Below, in pieces: positions 8,728-16,506 of a stretch of DNA of 64,000 bases. The stretch comes from an uncultured Celeribacter sp. Its GTDB lineage: Bacteria; Pseudomonadota; Alphaproteobacteria; Rhodobacterales; Rhodobacteraceae. The position numbers and the translations under genes are program-made. The DNA is taken from positions 3,522,501-3,586,500 of the forward strand of contig NZ_OY780935.1 in assembly GCF_963675965.1 (NCBI RefSeq), written 5' to 3'. Below the pieces are notes generated by a model. That model was not told where the DNA came from, did not search any database, and worked only from the letters and a program-made list of their open reading frames with translations. Each line of letters opens with the position of its first letter. The stretch's first letter is position 1.

Positions 8728-9789
8728 ATGAAGCTCAGTGATTTCGATTTCGACCTGCCCGAAGGGCTGATCGCGACGCGGCCTGCAAAGCCGCGTTCCT
8801 CTGCAAGGTTGCTTGTTGCGACCCCCGAAGCCACGTTTGACGGCCATGTGACCGATCTGCTGCACTGGTTTCGGCCGGACGACCGTCTGGTGCTCAATGA
8901 CACAAAGGTTCTGCCCGCGCGGCTGAGCGGTAAACGTGGACGGGATACCGCCCAAGGATACCAGGAGGCCAAAATCGAGGTCACGCTTCTGGAGCCTCAG
9001 GCCGAGGCGGGGCAGTGGCGGGCGCTGATCAAGCCGCTCAAGAAGATCCGCGAGGGCGAAAGCGTGCGCTTTTCCGACGCTTTGTCGGCGACGCTCGTGG
9101 CCAAAGAGGGCGGCGAGGCCATCGTGGCGTTCAATCTGTCGGGCGAGGATTTCGACCGGGCGCTTGCCGAGGCCGGTTCCATGCCGCTGCCGCCCTACAT
9201 CGAAGCCAAGCGCAAAGCCGACGCGCAGGACAAGACCGACTATCAGACGGTCTGGGCACGCAATTTGGGGGCCGTAGCGGCGCCGACGGCGTCACTGCAT
9301 TTCGATGAACCACTGCTGAAGGCGCTGAGCGAGATGGGGGTAGAGTTCACCTATGTGACCCTGCATGTGGGCGCGGGCACCTTTCTGCCGGTGAAGGTGG
9401 ACAATGTCGATGAACATAAGATGCACGCCGAATGGGGCGAGGTGTCACAGGCTGCCGCCGATGAAATTAATGCCACCAAGGCGCGGGGCGGGCGGGTGAT
9501 CCCGGTTGGCACCACGGCGCTGCGCCTGATCGAAAGCGCGGCACCCGAAGTGGGACGCATCGCGCCGTTTCTGGGAGAAACGGATATTTTCATCAAGCCC
9601 GGCTATGAATTCCGTATTGCCGACGCGCTGATGACCAATTTCCACCTTCCCAAATCGACTTTGCTGATGCTCGTCTCCGCCCTGATGGGACGGGACCGAA
9701 TGCTGGCGGTCTATGAGCATGCCGTGGCGCAGGGCTATCGTTTTTTCTCCTATGGGGACGCGTCTTTGCTTTTGCCCCATGGCGAATGA
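8728..9789 (+). CDS. queA: S-adenosylmethionine:tRNA ribosyltransferase-isomerase
   Basis: A 353-residue enzyme that transfers and isomerises the ribosyl part of S-adenosylmethionine onto 7-aminomethyl-7-deazaguanine at tRNA position 34, making epoxyqueuosine. The N-terminal MKLSDFDFDLPEGLIATRPA, VLNDTKVLPARL, YVTLHVGAGTFLPVK and LMTNFHLPKSTLLMLVSA are classic QueA blocks. Length is as expected. It follows the AsmA-like gene by 29 bp. The tgt gene, often adjacent in this order of bacteria, is not in the window on this side; an MFS transporter follows instead. Confidence 0.97.
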   Translation: MKLSDFDFDLPEGLIATRPAKPRSSARLLVATPEATFDGHVTDLLHWFRPDDRLVLNDTKVLPARLSGKRGRDTAQGYQEAKIEVTLLEPQAEAGQWRALIKPLKKIREGESVRFSDALSATLVAKEGGEAIVAFNLSGEDFDRALAEAGSMPLPPYIEAKRKADAQDKTDYQTVWARNLGAVAAPTASLHFDEPLLKALSEMGVEFTYVTLHVGAGTFLPVKVDNVDEHKMHAEWGEVSQAAADEINATKARGGRVIPVGTTALRLIESAAPEVGRIAPFLGETDIFIKPGYEFRIADALMTNFHLPKSTLLMLVSALMGRDRMLAVYEHAVAQGYRFFSYGDASLLLPHGE

Positions 9790-9872
9790 CGCCTGATCCG
9801 GTCACATCTGAAAACTGCCGGTGCCGTGAAAGCGTTTTGCGCTTCCGGCCCGAATCCACATAGGGTCGCGCC

Positions 9873-11162
9873 ATGAAACAGGTTCTCTCATCGTCGTCCG
9901 CGCTTTTGCTCGGTATTCTTTTCCTGATGATCGGCAACGGTCTGCAAGGAACGCTTTTGGGTGTGCGTGGTGATCTGGAAGGATTTTCCACCTTTGAGAT
10001 CTCGATCATCATGTCGGGCTATTTCGCAGGCTTCCTGGGCGGGTCGCGCGTCGCCCCGAACCTGATCCGTCGGGTCGGGCATGTGCGGGTATTTGCCGCG
10101 CTGGGATCTTTCATCTCCGCCGCGCTGATCCTGTTTCCGGTGATCACCGATCCGATTGCATGGACCGCCTTGCGGGTGATGCTGGGCTTCTGTTTTTCCG
10201 GCGTCTATGTGACGGCGGAAAGCTGGCTCAACAATGCCGCCAGCAACGAGGTGCGGGGCAAGGCGCTGTCGGCCTATATGCTGGTGCAGATGATGGGGAT
10301 CATCGCCGCGCAGTGGATTTTGTCGCTGGGGGATCCGGCGGGCTATATCTTGTTCATTATCCCTTCGGTGCTGGTGTCGATTTCCTTTGCGCCGATTCTG
10401 TTGTCGATTTCGCCCACCCCGGCCTTTGACACCACCAAGCGCATGACCCTACGCGAACTGTTCGACATTTCCCCGCTGGGCTGCATTGGCATGTTCTTTA
10501 TGGGTGGGGTCTTTGCCGCACAGATGGCCATGGCGGCGGTCTATGCGACGCAGGCCGGTTTCACGCTGGCGCAACTGTCCACCTTTGTTGCTGCGATCTA
10601 CATCGGGGCGGTGGCGCTGCAATTGCCGATTGGCTGGCTGTCGGACCGGATGGATCGGCGCAAGGTCATTTTTGCCGCCTCCGGCGTCGGGGCAGTGGCG
10701 ACGGCGCTGGGGATGATCGCACCGGCCTCCTACAGCATTGCGCTGCTGGTGGCCTTCGTGGCCGGCGGCATGGCGAACCCGCTCTATTCGCTCCTGATCG
10801 CCCACACCAACGATTATCTTGAGCCGGAAGATATGGCGGCCTCTTCAGGCGGGCTTTTGTTCATCAACGGCGTTGGCGCGGTGGGCGGCCCGATCATCGC
10901 CGGTTCGATGATGAGCGGCATCGGTCCGCGCGGCTATTGGCTTCTGCAGGCGATCCTGATGGGCGTCGTCGCGCTCTATGCGCTCTGGCGGATGTCGCGC
11001 CGTGCCGCGATCCCGGTGGAAGACACCTCTTCTTATGTGGCGATCATGCCGTCGGCTTCGCCGGTGGCGGCTGAGGTGGCGCAGGAGGTTGCGATTGAAA
11101 TGGCTGAGGAAGAGACCGAAGAGGGGGCTTCGGGTCATGCGGAACAAAACACGTCATCGTGA
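9873..11162 (+). CDS. MFS transporter, YcaD-like
   Basis: A 429-residue protein with twelve predicted membrane helices and a hydrophilic, Glu-rich C-terminal tail of about 40 residues. The loop between helices 2 and 3 has GSRVAPNLIRRVGHVRVFA, the major facilitator motif A region, and GWLSDRMDRRKVIF repeats it in the second half. The pattern VRVMLGF-YVTAESWLN is characteristic of the YcaD-like subgroup. The substrate is unknown. It starts 83 bp after queA and could be read from the same promoter, although nothing links their functions. Confidence 0.85.
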   Translation: MKQVLSSSSALLLGILFLMIGNGLQGTLLGVRGDLEGFSTFEISIIMSGYFAGFLGGSRVAPNLIRRVGHVRVFAALGSFISAALILFPVITDPIAWTALRVMLGFCFSGVYVTAESWLNNAASNEVRGKALSAYMLVQMMGIIAAQWILSLGDPAGYILFIIPSVLVSISFAPILLSISPTPAFDTTKRMTLRELFDISPLGCIGMFFMGGVFAAQMAMAAVYATQAGFTLAQLSTFVAAIYIGAVALQLPIGWLSDRMDRRKVIFAASGVGAVATALGMIAPASYSIALLVAFVAGGMANPLYSLLIAHTNDYLEPEDMAASSGGLLFINGVGAVGGPIIAGSMMSGIGPRGYWLLQAILMGVVALYALWRMSRRAAIPVEDTSSYVAIMPSASPVAAEVAQEVAIEMAEEETEEGASGHAEQNTSS

Positions 11163-11272
11163 GTTGAGTTGCCATGAGTTCATTCACGCCCGCGTGGCCT
11201 GGTGCGTGAAAGCAACAATTGAAAATGTGACGCCGCGTCCCTGTTAATGAACTTGCGTCGAGCTTTGTGAAA

Positions 11273-11287
11273 TGTAACCGTTTTACA
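11273..11287. promoter_or_regulatory. Inverted repeat TGTAA-N5-TTACA upstream of DUF924 gene
   Basis: TGTAA-CCGTT-TTACA lies 30 bp before the start of the DUF924 gene. A wider, slightly imperfect dyad (GAGCTTTGT to ACAAAAGCTC, 11259-11294) surrounds it. Either an operator or a leader hairpin is possible; no regulator is known. Confidence 0.3.
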
Positions 11288-11316
11288 AAAGCTCATGCGG
11301 CCGAAAGGAGCAGACG

Positions 11317-11916
11317 ATGGCGCAGACGCACGGAACAGAGAAAACCCCGGACCAGATCTTGGCTTTTTGGCTGGATGATCTGACCCCTGAAGAGTGGTAT
11401 GTGGCTGATGAGGCGCTGGATGCGCGCATTCGTGACGAGTTCTTGACCACTTGGCAAAAGGCGCAGGAAGGGGCCTATTCGTTGTGGCTGACCTATCCCT
11501 CCGGGGCGCTGGCCTATATCATTCTAAACGATCAGTTTCCGCGCAACATGTTCCGTGGTGAGGCCAAAGCTTTCTCGTCTGATCGTACTGCGCTCGCGGC
11601 GGCAAAAGCCGCGATCGACAAGGGCTGGGACATGCGTATCGCTGCCCCGGCGCGGCAGTTCTTTTACCTGCCCCTGATGCATTCGGAATGCCTGACGGAT
11701 CAGGATCGCTGTGTGCGCCTGATGTTTGACCGGCTGGACGAAGCCCCCTCCAACCTTCTGCATGCGCAGGCGCACCGCGAAGTGATCCGCCAGTTCGGAC
11801 GTTTCCCGTATCGCAATGCGGCGCTGTCGCGGGCGACCACCGATCGGGAAAGCGCGTTTTTGCAGAACGGTGGCTACCCGGCCATCCTGCGTGAGTTGCA
11901 GGCAGTTGCCGCCTGA
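11317..11916 (+). CDS. DUF924 family protein
   Basis: A 199-residue soluble, mostly helical protein of the DUF924 family, whose fold resembles tetratricopeptide repeats. Family marks are ILAFWLDDLTPEEWY near the start, AYIILNDQFPRNMFRG in the middle, FFYLPLMHSECLTDQ, and the C-terminal FGRFPYRNAALSR. No biochemical role has been established for the family. The ribosome site GAAAGGAG 9-16 bases upstream fixes the start. The gene is single: it has its own upstream inverted repeat and a hairpin downstream. Confidence 0.88.
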   Translation: MAQTHGTEKTPDQILAFWLDDLTPEEWYVADEALDARIRDEFLTTWQKAQEGAYSLWLTYPSGALAYIILNDQFPRNMFRGEAKAFSSDRTALAAAKAAIDKGWDMRIAAPARQFFYLPLMHSECLTDQDRCVRLMFDRLDEAPSNLLHAQAHREVIRQFGRFPYRNAALSRATTDRESAFLQNGGYPAILRELQAVAA

Positions 11917-11939
11917 CGCCAGATCAACGTTTTTTATCG

Positions 11940-11985
11940 AAAGGCTGTCTTTCCCCAGCTATGCGCTGGGTGGGAGGCAGCCTTT
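11940..11985 (+). terminator. Hairpin, probable terminator
   Basis: AAAGGCTG pairs with the later CAGCCTTT, with an inner CAGC/GCTG stem, forming a long interrupted hairpin 24 bp after the DUF924 stop. The T-run is short, so termination may be incomplete. Confidence 0.55.
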
Positions 11986-12007
11986 CTGCTGTGTGCATTA
12001 TGGATCG

Positions 12008-12044
12008 TTGCTCCGATTTTTCAGTTAGTTTAATATCAAACTAA
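12008..12044 (+). promoter_or_regulatory. Putative lpdA promoter with overlapping palindromic operator
   Basis: TTGCTC (12008-12013), a 17-bp spacer and TAATAT (12031-12036) form a good sigma-70 type promoter. The -10 sits inside an inverted repeat TTAGTTT-N6-AAACTAA (12025-12044), so a protein bound there would block polymerase. The pattern resembles MarR- or TetR-type operators. The next gene is lpdA, about 155 bp after the predicted start point. Confidence 0.5.
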
Positions 12045-12197
12045 TTCGGATTGCTTTCCATTTGCGATGTGGCGCGGTTCGCGCTATCGATCATGCAAAG
12101 GGGCGCGGCAGCGATCCGCGCTTTTCGGGTGTGTCCCTGATGCCCGCTCTGCGGCACTCTGGGGAAGGCACCTCAATTCTGGTTTCGGGAGGACTAC

Positions 12198-13592
12198 ATG
12201 TCTGACACTTCTTTCGATCTCGTCGTTATCGGGGCTGGTCCGGGCGGCTATGTTGCTGCCATTCGTGCCGCGCAGCTGGGCCTCAAAGTGGCCTGTGTCG
12301 AGCGCGAAAATCTGGGCGGGATCTGTCTGAACTGGGGCTGTATCCCGACCAAAGCGCTGCTGCGGTCTGCGGAGGTCTATCACAACATGCATCGGGCCAA
12401 GGAATTCGGCCTGTCGGTTGAAAAGATCGGGTTTGATCTGAATGCGGTCGTGGACCGGTCGCGCAAGGTGGCCGCCCAGATGAATGGCGGGATCAAAAGT
12501 CTGTTCAAAAAGAACAAGGTCACCGCGATCATGGGTGAGGCCAAACTGGCCGGCAAGGGCAAGGTTGAGGTCAAGACCGACAAGGGCACCGAGGCCCTCA
12601 CCGCCAAGAACATCATCGTTGCCACGGGCGCACGGGCGCGCGAATTGCCCGGGCTGGAGGCCGATGGCGATCTGGTCTGGACCTACCGTCACGCGCTGAA
12701 ACCGTCGCGCATGCCCAAAAAACTGCTGGTCATCGGCTCCGGCGCGATCGGCATTGAATTTGCCAGTTTCTACAACACGCTTGGCGCTGATACGACCGTC
12801 GTCGAGGTGATGGATCGCGTGTTGCCAGTGGAAGACAAGGAAATCTCCTCCTTCGCCAAGAAGTCCTTTGAAAAGCAGGGGATGACCATCCGCGAAAAGA
12901 CCACGGTCAAGAAGCTCGACCGGGCCAAGGGCAAAGTCACTGCGCATCTCGAATATGATGGCAAGACCACCACGGAAGAGTTTGACACGGTGATCTCGGC
13001 GGTCGGCATCGTCGGCAATGTCGAAGGGCTGGGCCTGGAAGAGGCGGGCGTCAAGATTGACCGCACCCATGTGGTGACGGATGAGTTCTGCCGGACGGGC
13101 GTTGAGGGGCTCTATGCCATCGGCGACATCGCGGGCGCGCCCTGGCTGGCGCATAAGGCTTCGCATGAAGGTGTCATGGTGGCCGAACTGATCGCAGGCC
13201 AGAAACCGCATCCGATCAAACCGAATTCGATTGCTGGCTGCACCTATTGTCATCCGCAGGTTGCCTCTGTGGGCCTCACAGAGGACAAAGCCAAAGAGGC
13301 GGGCTATCAGATCAAGGTCGGTAAGTTTCCCTTCATCGGCAATGGTAAAGCCGTTGCGATGGGCGAGGCCGAAGGCCTGATCAAGACCGTTTTTGATGCA
13401 AAAACCGGCGAGCTTCTGGGCGCGCATATGGTGGGGGCGGAGGTCACCGAGATGATTCAGGGCTATGTCATCGGGCGTCAGCTTGAGACCACAGAAGAAG
13501 ACCTGATGGAAACCGTCTTCCCGCACCCGACCATGTCGGAAATGATGCATGAGGCCGTGCTGGCCGCCTATGGGCGTGCGCTGCACATCTGA
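12198..13592 (+). CDS. lpdA: Dihydrolipoyl dehydrogenase
   Basis: A 464-residue flavoprotein that reoxidises dihydrolipoamide in 2-oxoacid dehydrogenase complexes and the glycine cleavage system, passing electrons to NAD. The N-terminal VVIGAGPGGYVAAIRAAQLG binds FAD, GGICLNWGCIPTKALL holds the redox-active cysteine pair, VIGSGAIGIEFASFY binds NAD, and the C-terminal ETVFPHPTMSEMMHEA carries the catalytic His-Glu pair. GGGAGG lies 7 bases before the ATG. No E1 or E2 gene adjoins it, so this is a stand-alone copy. Its own palindromic promoter upstream and strong terminator downstream make it a single-gene unit. Confidence 0.97.
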   Translation: MSDTSFDLVVIGAGPGGYVAAIRAAQLGLKVACVERENLGGICLNWGCIPTKALLRSAEVYHNMHRAKEFGLSVEKIGFDLNAVVDRSRKVAAQMNGGIKSLFKKNKVTAIMGEAKLAGKGKVEVKTDKGTEALTAKNIIVATGARARELPGLEADGDLVWTYRHALKPSRMPKKLLVIGSGAIGIEFASFYNTLGADTTVVEVMDRVLPVEDKEISSFAKKSFEKQGMTIREKTTVKKLDRAKGKVTAHLEYDGKTTTEEFDTVISAVGIVGNVEGLGLEEAGVKIDRTHVVTDEFCRTGVEGLYAIGDIAGAPWLAHKASHEGVMVAELIAGQKPHPIKPNSIAGCTYCHPQVASVGLTEDKAKEAGYQIKVGKFPFIGNGKAVAMGEAEGLIKTVFDAKTGELLGAHMVGAEVTEMIQGYVIGRQLETTEEDLMETVFPHPTMSEMMHEAVLAAYGRALHI

Positions 13593-13637
13593 GGGCCATC
13601 GGACCTGAAAGAACTGTTTTTCAGTTAAGACATTGGC

Positions 13638-13673
13638 AAGCGTCTGCGGAGATTATTCGCAGGCGCTTTTCTT
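13638..13673 (+). terminator. Rho-independent terminator of lpdA
   Basis: AAGCGTCTGCG and CGCAGGCGCTT pair over 11 positions with one mismatch around a 9-base loop, followed by TTTTCTTGT. It lies 45 bp past the lpdA stop. Confidence 0.85.
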
Positions 13674-14049
13674 GTCTTATGCCAATGGGCAGTGTTTTGC
13701 CGACGCCGCCGAAGTGTTCGGTCTTGTTTGCGCAAACATGAAAATTTGTGACTCCGATGTCGTAAAAGCGTCAGATTTTTGCGTCAAAACTGAGTGGGAA
13801 CTGGTTGAAAGATGTGCCATTTTGATGGTCTTTTGGGCGAAACGACTGATTGACCATGGTGGGGCTGCGTTCACAAATGACGAGAAACCCGCCATCGGCC
13901 CGGAAAGAAATGACTAGAAACCATGCACTCCTCACATCTCCATCCCTTGGAATGAGAGCGCAGCTTGCTTTCGATTTGGGAAGGGTCTTAGCTGAAGAGA
14001 GCTCCCAGAGGCGAAAGTCTCCCAATTTCTCACATAGTTAAGGTGATAC
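13674..14049. other. Intergenic leader of the glycogen operon
   Basis: No gene is supported in these 376 bases. A 94-codon frame covering 13633-13917 begins inside the lpdA terminator, lacks a ribosome site and shows no family pattern. The stretch is less GC-rich than its surroundings and must hold the promoter of glgP. The only clear element is the ribosome site AAGGTGAT directly before the glgP start. Confidence 0.6.
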
Positions 14050-16443
14050 ATGGCGCCCAGATCCCTCTCCCCCACTTCCAGTTTTCGCGACGCATTGTTG
14101 CAGCATCTTACCTATACGATGGGTAAGGATCCGGAGCATGCGCAGTTTTTCGACTGGCGCATGGCGCTGAGCCATGCCGTGCGCGACCGGATCGTTGACC
14201 GTTGGGTGGCCTCGACGCGCAAAATCTACGAACAGGACGGCAAGCGCGTCTATTATCTGTCGATGGAGTTTCTGATCGGCCGACTGCTGGAAGATGGCAT
14301 CGTGAATCTGGGACTTGCTGAAGAGGTCAAAGAGGCGCTCGACAGCTTTGGTATGGATTACAACACCATCCTGATGGATGAGCCGGACGCGGCATTGGGC
14401 AACGGCGGGCTGGGGCGTCTGGCCGCCTGTTTCCTTGATAGCCTGTCGACCATCGGCTGCCCGGCTTACGGCTATGGCATTCGCTATGAAAACGGTCTGT
14501 TCAAACAGTCCTTTGTGGATGGCCGTCAGGTGGAAAGCCCGGAAACCTGGCTGCAGGAGCCGCACCCGTGGGAATTCGAACGCCCCGAGGTGCGCTTCAC
14601 GCTCGGTTTCGGCGGGGATGTGATTTCCGAAAATGGTAAAACCGTCTGGAAGCCGTCGTCACTGATTCAGGCCGAGGCCTTTGATACGCCGATCGTCGGC
14701 TGGCAGGGACGCTGGGCCAACACCCTGCGGCTTTGGGCCGGCCGGGCGGTCGACCCCTTCGATCTGGAGCTGTTCAACGCCGGCGATTTCGCCGCTGCCG
14801 CCGAACATGAGGCTCTGGCCCGGACGATTTCGCGTGTTCTCTATCCGGAAGACAGCAATGAGGCGGGGAAGGAACTGCGCCTCAAGCAGGAATTCTTCTT
14901 CTCGGCCGCGTCGATCCGCGACATTCTGCGCCGCTTTGAGGCGACACATGACGACATTCGCCAGTTGCCCAACAAGGTGGCCATCCAGTCGAACGATACG
15001 CACCCGGCCATTGCGGGGCCGGAATTGTTGCGCATCCTGCACGACGAACGTGGCCTGTCCTTTGATGAGGCGCTGGACATCACCCACCGCTGCATGAACT
15101 ACACCAACCACACCTTGCTGCCGGAAGCGCTGGAAAGCTGGGACGAACGTCTGTTCGGGCGCTTGCTGCCGCGTCACCTGCAGATCATCGACCGGATCGA
15201 TGATGCGCATTACCGGGCCAATCCGCAGCGCACCATGTCGATGCGGTCCGACGGTCAGGTCAAGATGGGGGAGCTGTCCTTTATCGTGTCGAACCGCGTC
15301 AATGGCGTGTCGGCTCTGCACAGCGATCTGATGAAGAAAACGGTCTTCAAGGAATTGCACAGTCTGCATCCGGACCGGATCGTCAATGAAACCAATGGGG
15401 TGACACCGCGCCGCTGGCTGCATTCGTGCAATCCGGGCCTGTCGTCGCTGATCACTGAAAGCATTGGCGACGAATGGATCGCTGATCTTGAGCAGTTGGA
15501 GAAGCTGGAGCCCTTCATCGAAGATACGTCTTGGATTGAGCGCTTCCAGAAGGTGAAAGCCGACAACAAACAGGCTTTGAGCGATTATGTGAACGACGCC
15601 CATGGCGTGCTGCTCAATCCGGATGCGATGTATGACATCCAGATCAAGCGGATGCATGAATACAAGCGTCAGCACCTGAACATCCTCGAAACCATCGCCC
15701 ATTGGCTTGAGATCAAGGACAACCCGACGGCGGACTGGGTGCCGCGGGTGAAGATTTTCGCCGGGAAGGCGGCGCAGGGCTATTATTTCGCCAAGGACAT
15801 CATCCATCTGATCAACGATGTCGCCAAGATGGTGAATGCGGATGCCGAAACCCGCGACGTCCTGCAGGTGATCTTCCTTCCGAACTACAATGTCACCCTG
15901 GCGGAGCGGCTGATCCCTGCGGCGGATCTGTCTGAACAGATTTCCACGGCGGGCAAAGAGGCCTCGGGCACGGGCAATATGAAATTCGCCCTGAACGGCG
16001 CGCCGACCATTGGCACGCTCGATGGCGCCAATGTCGAAATTCGCGAACACGTCGGCGAGGAGAATTTCTTTCTCTTCGGGATGCTGGCCGATGAGGTGAT
16101 GCAGCGGCGCATGATGCACGATCACGCGCAGCAGGCCATCGCCGCAGATCCCCGGCTGGGCCGGGCTCTGGAGGCCTTGCGTTCGGGCATGTTCAGCCCG
16201 CAGGATCCGGGCCGCTATGTGCATATCGCGGACAACCTGACCTGGTCGGATTACTTCCTCGTCTGTTCGGACTTCTCGGATTACTGGCGTGCACAACGTG
16301 AGGTTGATAATGCCTATGTTGATCGCAAAGCCTGGGCGCAGATGGCGGCGCGGAATGTGGCTCGTTCGGGATGGTTTTCATCAGACCGGACAATCCGGGG
16401 TTACATGTGCGATATCTGGGGGGCAAAGAGCCTTCTTGCCTAA
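14050..16443 (+). CDS. glgP: Glycogen phosphorylase
   Basis: A 797-residue enzyme that releases glucose-1-phosphate from glycogen ends using phosphate and pyridoxal phosphate. The signature EASGTGNMKFALNGAPTIGT places the cofactor lysine at about residue 645. The N-terminal YYLSMEFLIGRLL and GNGGLGRLAACFLDS are also typical. Length is normal for the bacterial enzyme. It is the first gene of the glg operon and starts with MAPRSLSP after AAGGTGAT. The degrading enzyme stands first in the same transcript as the synthetic genes, so turnover must be set at enzyme level, for example by GlgC allostery, rather than by separate transcription. Confidence 0.97.
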   Translation: MAPRSLSPTSSFRDALLQHLTYTMGKDPEHAQFFDWRMALSHAVRDRIVDRWVASTRKIYEQDGKRVYYLSMEFLIGRLLEDGIVNLGLAEEVKEALDSFGMDYNTILMDEPDAALGNGGLGRLAACFLDSLSTIGCPAYGYGIRYENGLFKQSFVDGRQVESPETWLQEPHPWEFERPEVRFTLGFGGDVISENGKTVWKPSSLIQAEAFDTPIVGWQGRWANTLRLWAGRAVDPFDLELFNAGDFAAAAEHEALARTISRVLYPEDSNEAGKELRLKQEFFFSAASIRDILRRFEATHDDIRQLPNKVAIQSNDTHPAIAGPELLRILHDERGLSFDEALDITHRCMNYTNHTLLPEALESWDERLFGRLLPRHLQIIDRIDDAHYRANPQRTMSMRSDGQVKMGELSFIVSNRVNGVSALHSDLMKKTVFKELHSLHPDRIVNETNGVTPRRWLHSCNPGLSSLITESIGDEWIADLEQLEKLEPFIEDTSWIERFQKVKADNKQALSDYVNDAHGVLLNPDAMYDIQIKRMHEYKRQHLNILETIAHWLEIKDNPTADWVPRVKIFAGKAAQGYYFAKDIIHLINDVAKMVNADAETRDVLQVIFLPNYNVTLAERLIPAADLSEQISTAGKEASGTGNMKFALNGAPTIGTLDGANVEIREHVGEENFFLFGMLADEVMQRRMMHDHAQQAIAADPRLGRALEALRSGMFSPQDPGRYVHIADNLTWSDYFLVCSDFSDYWRAQREVDNAYVDRKAWAQMAARNVARSGWFSSDRTIRGYMCDIWGAKSLLA

Positions 16444-16506
16444 AAATCAAACAGTTGATTGGTCTGCCGAATCCCCTAGGGTTCTGGTGGACATGGGAGA
16501 GACCTG

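Noticed and set aside
13633..13917. A 94-codon frame between lpdA and glgP
   Set aside because: It starts inside the lpdA terminator, has no ribosome site and no family resemblance.
14659..16296. A 545-codon open frame on the minus strand inside glgP
   Set aside because: It is a codon-bias shadow of glgP; the composition is typical of antisense frames and no motif is seen.
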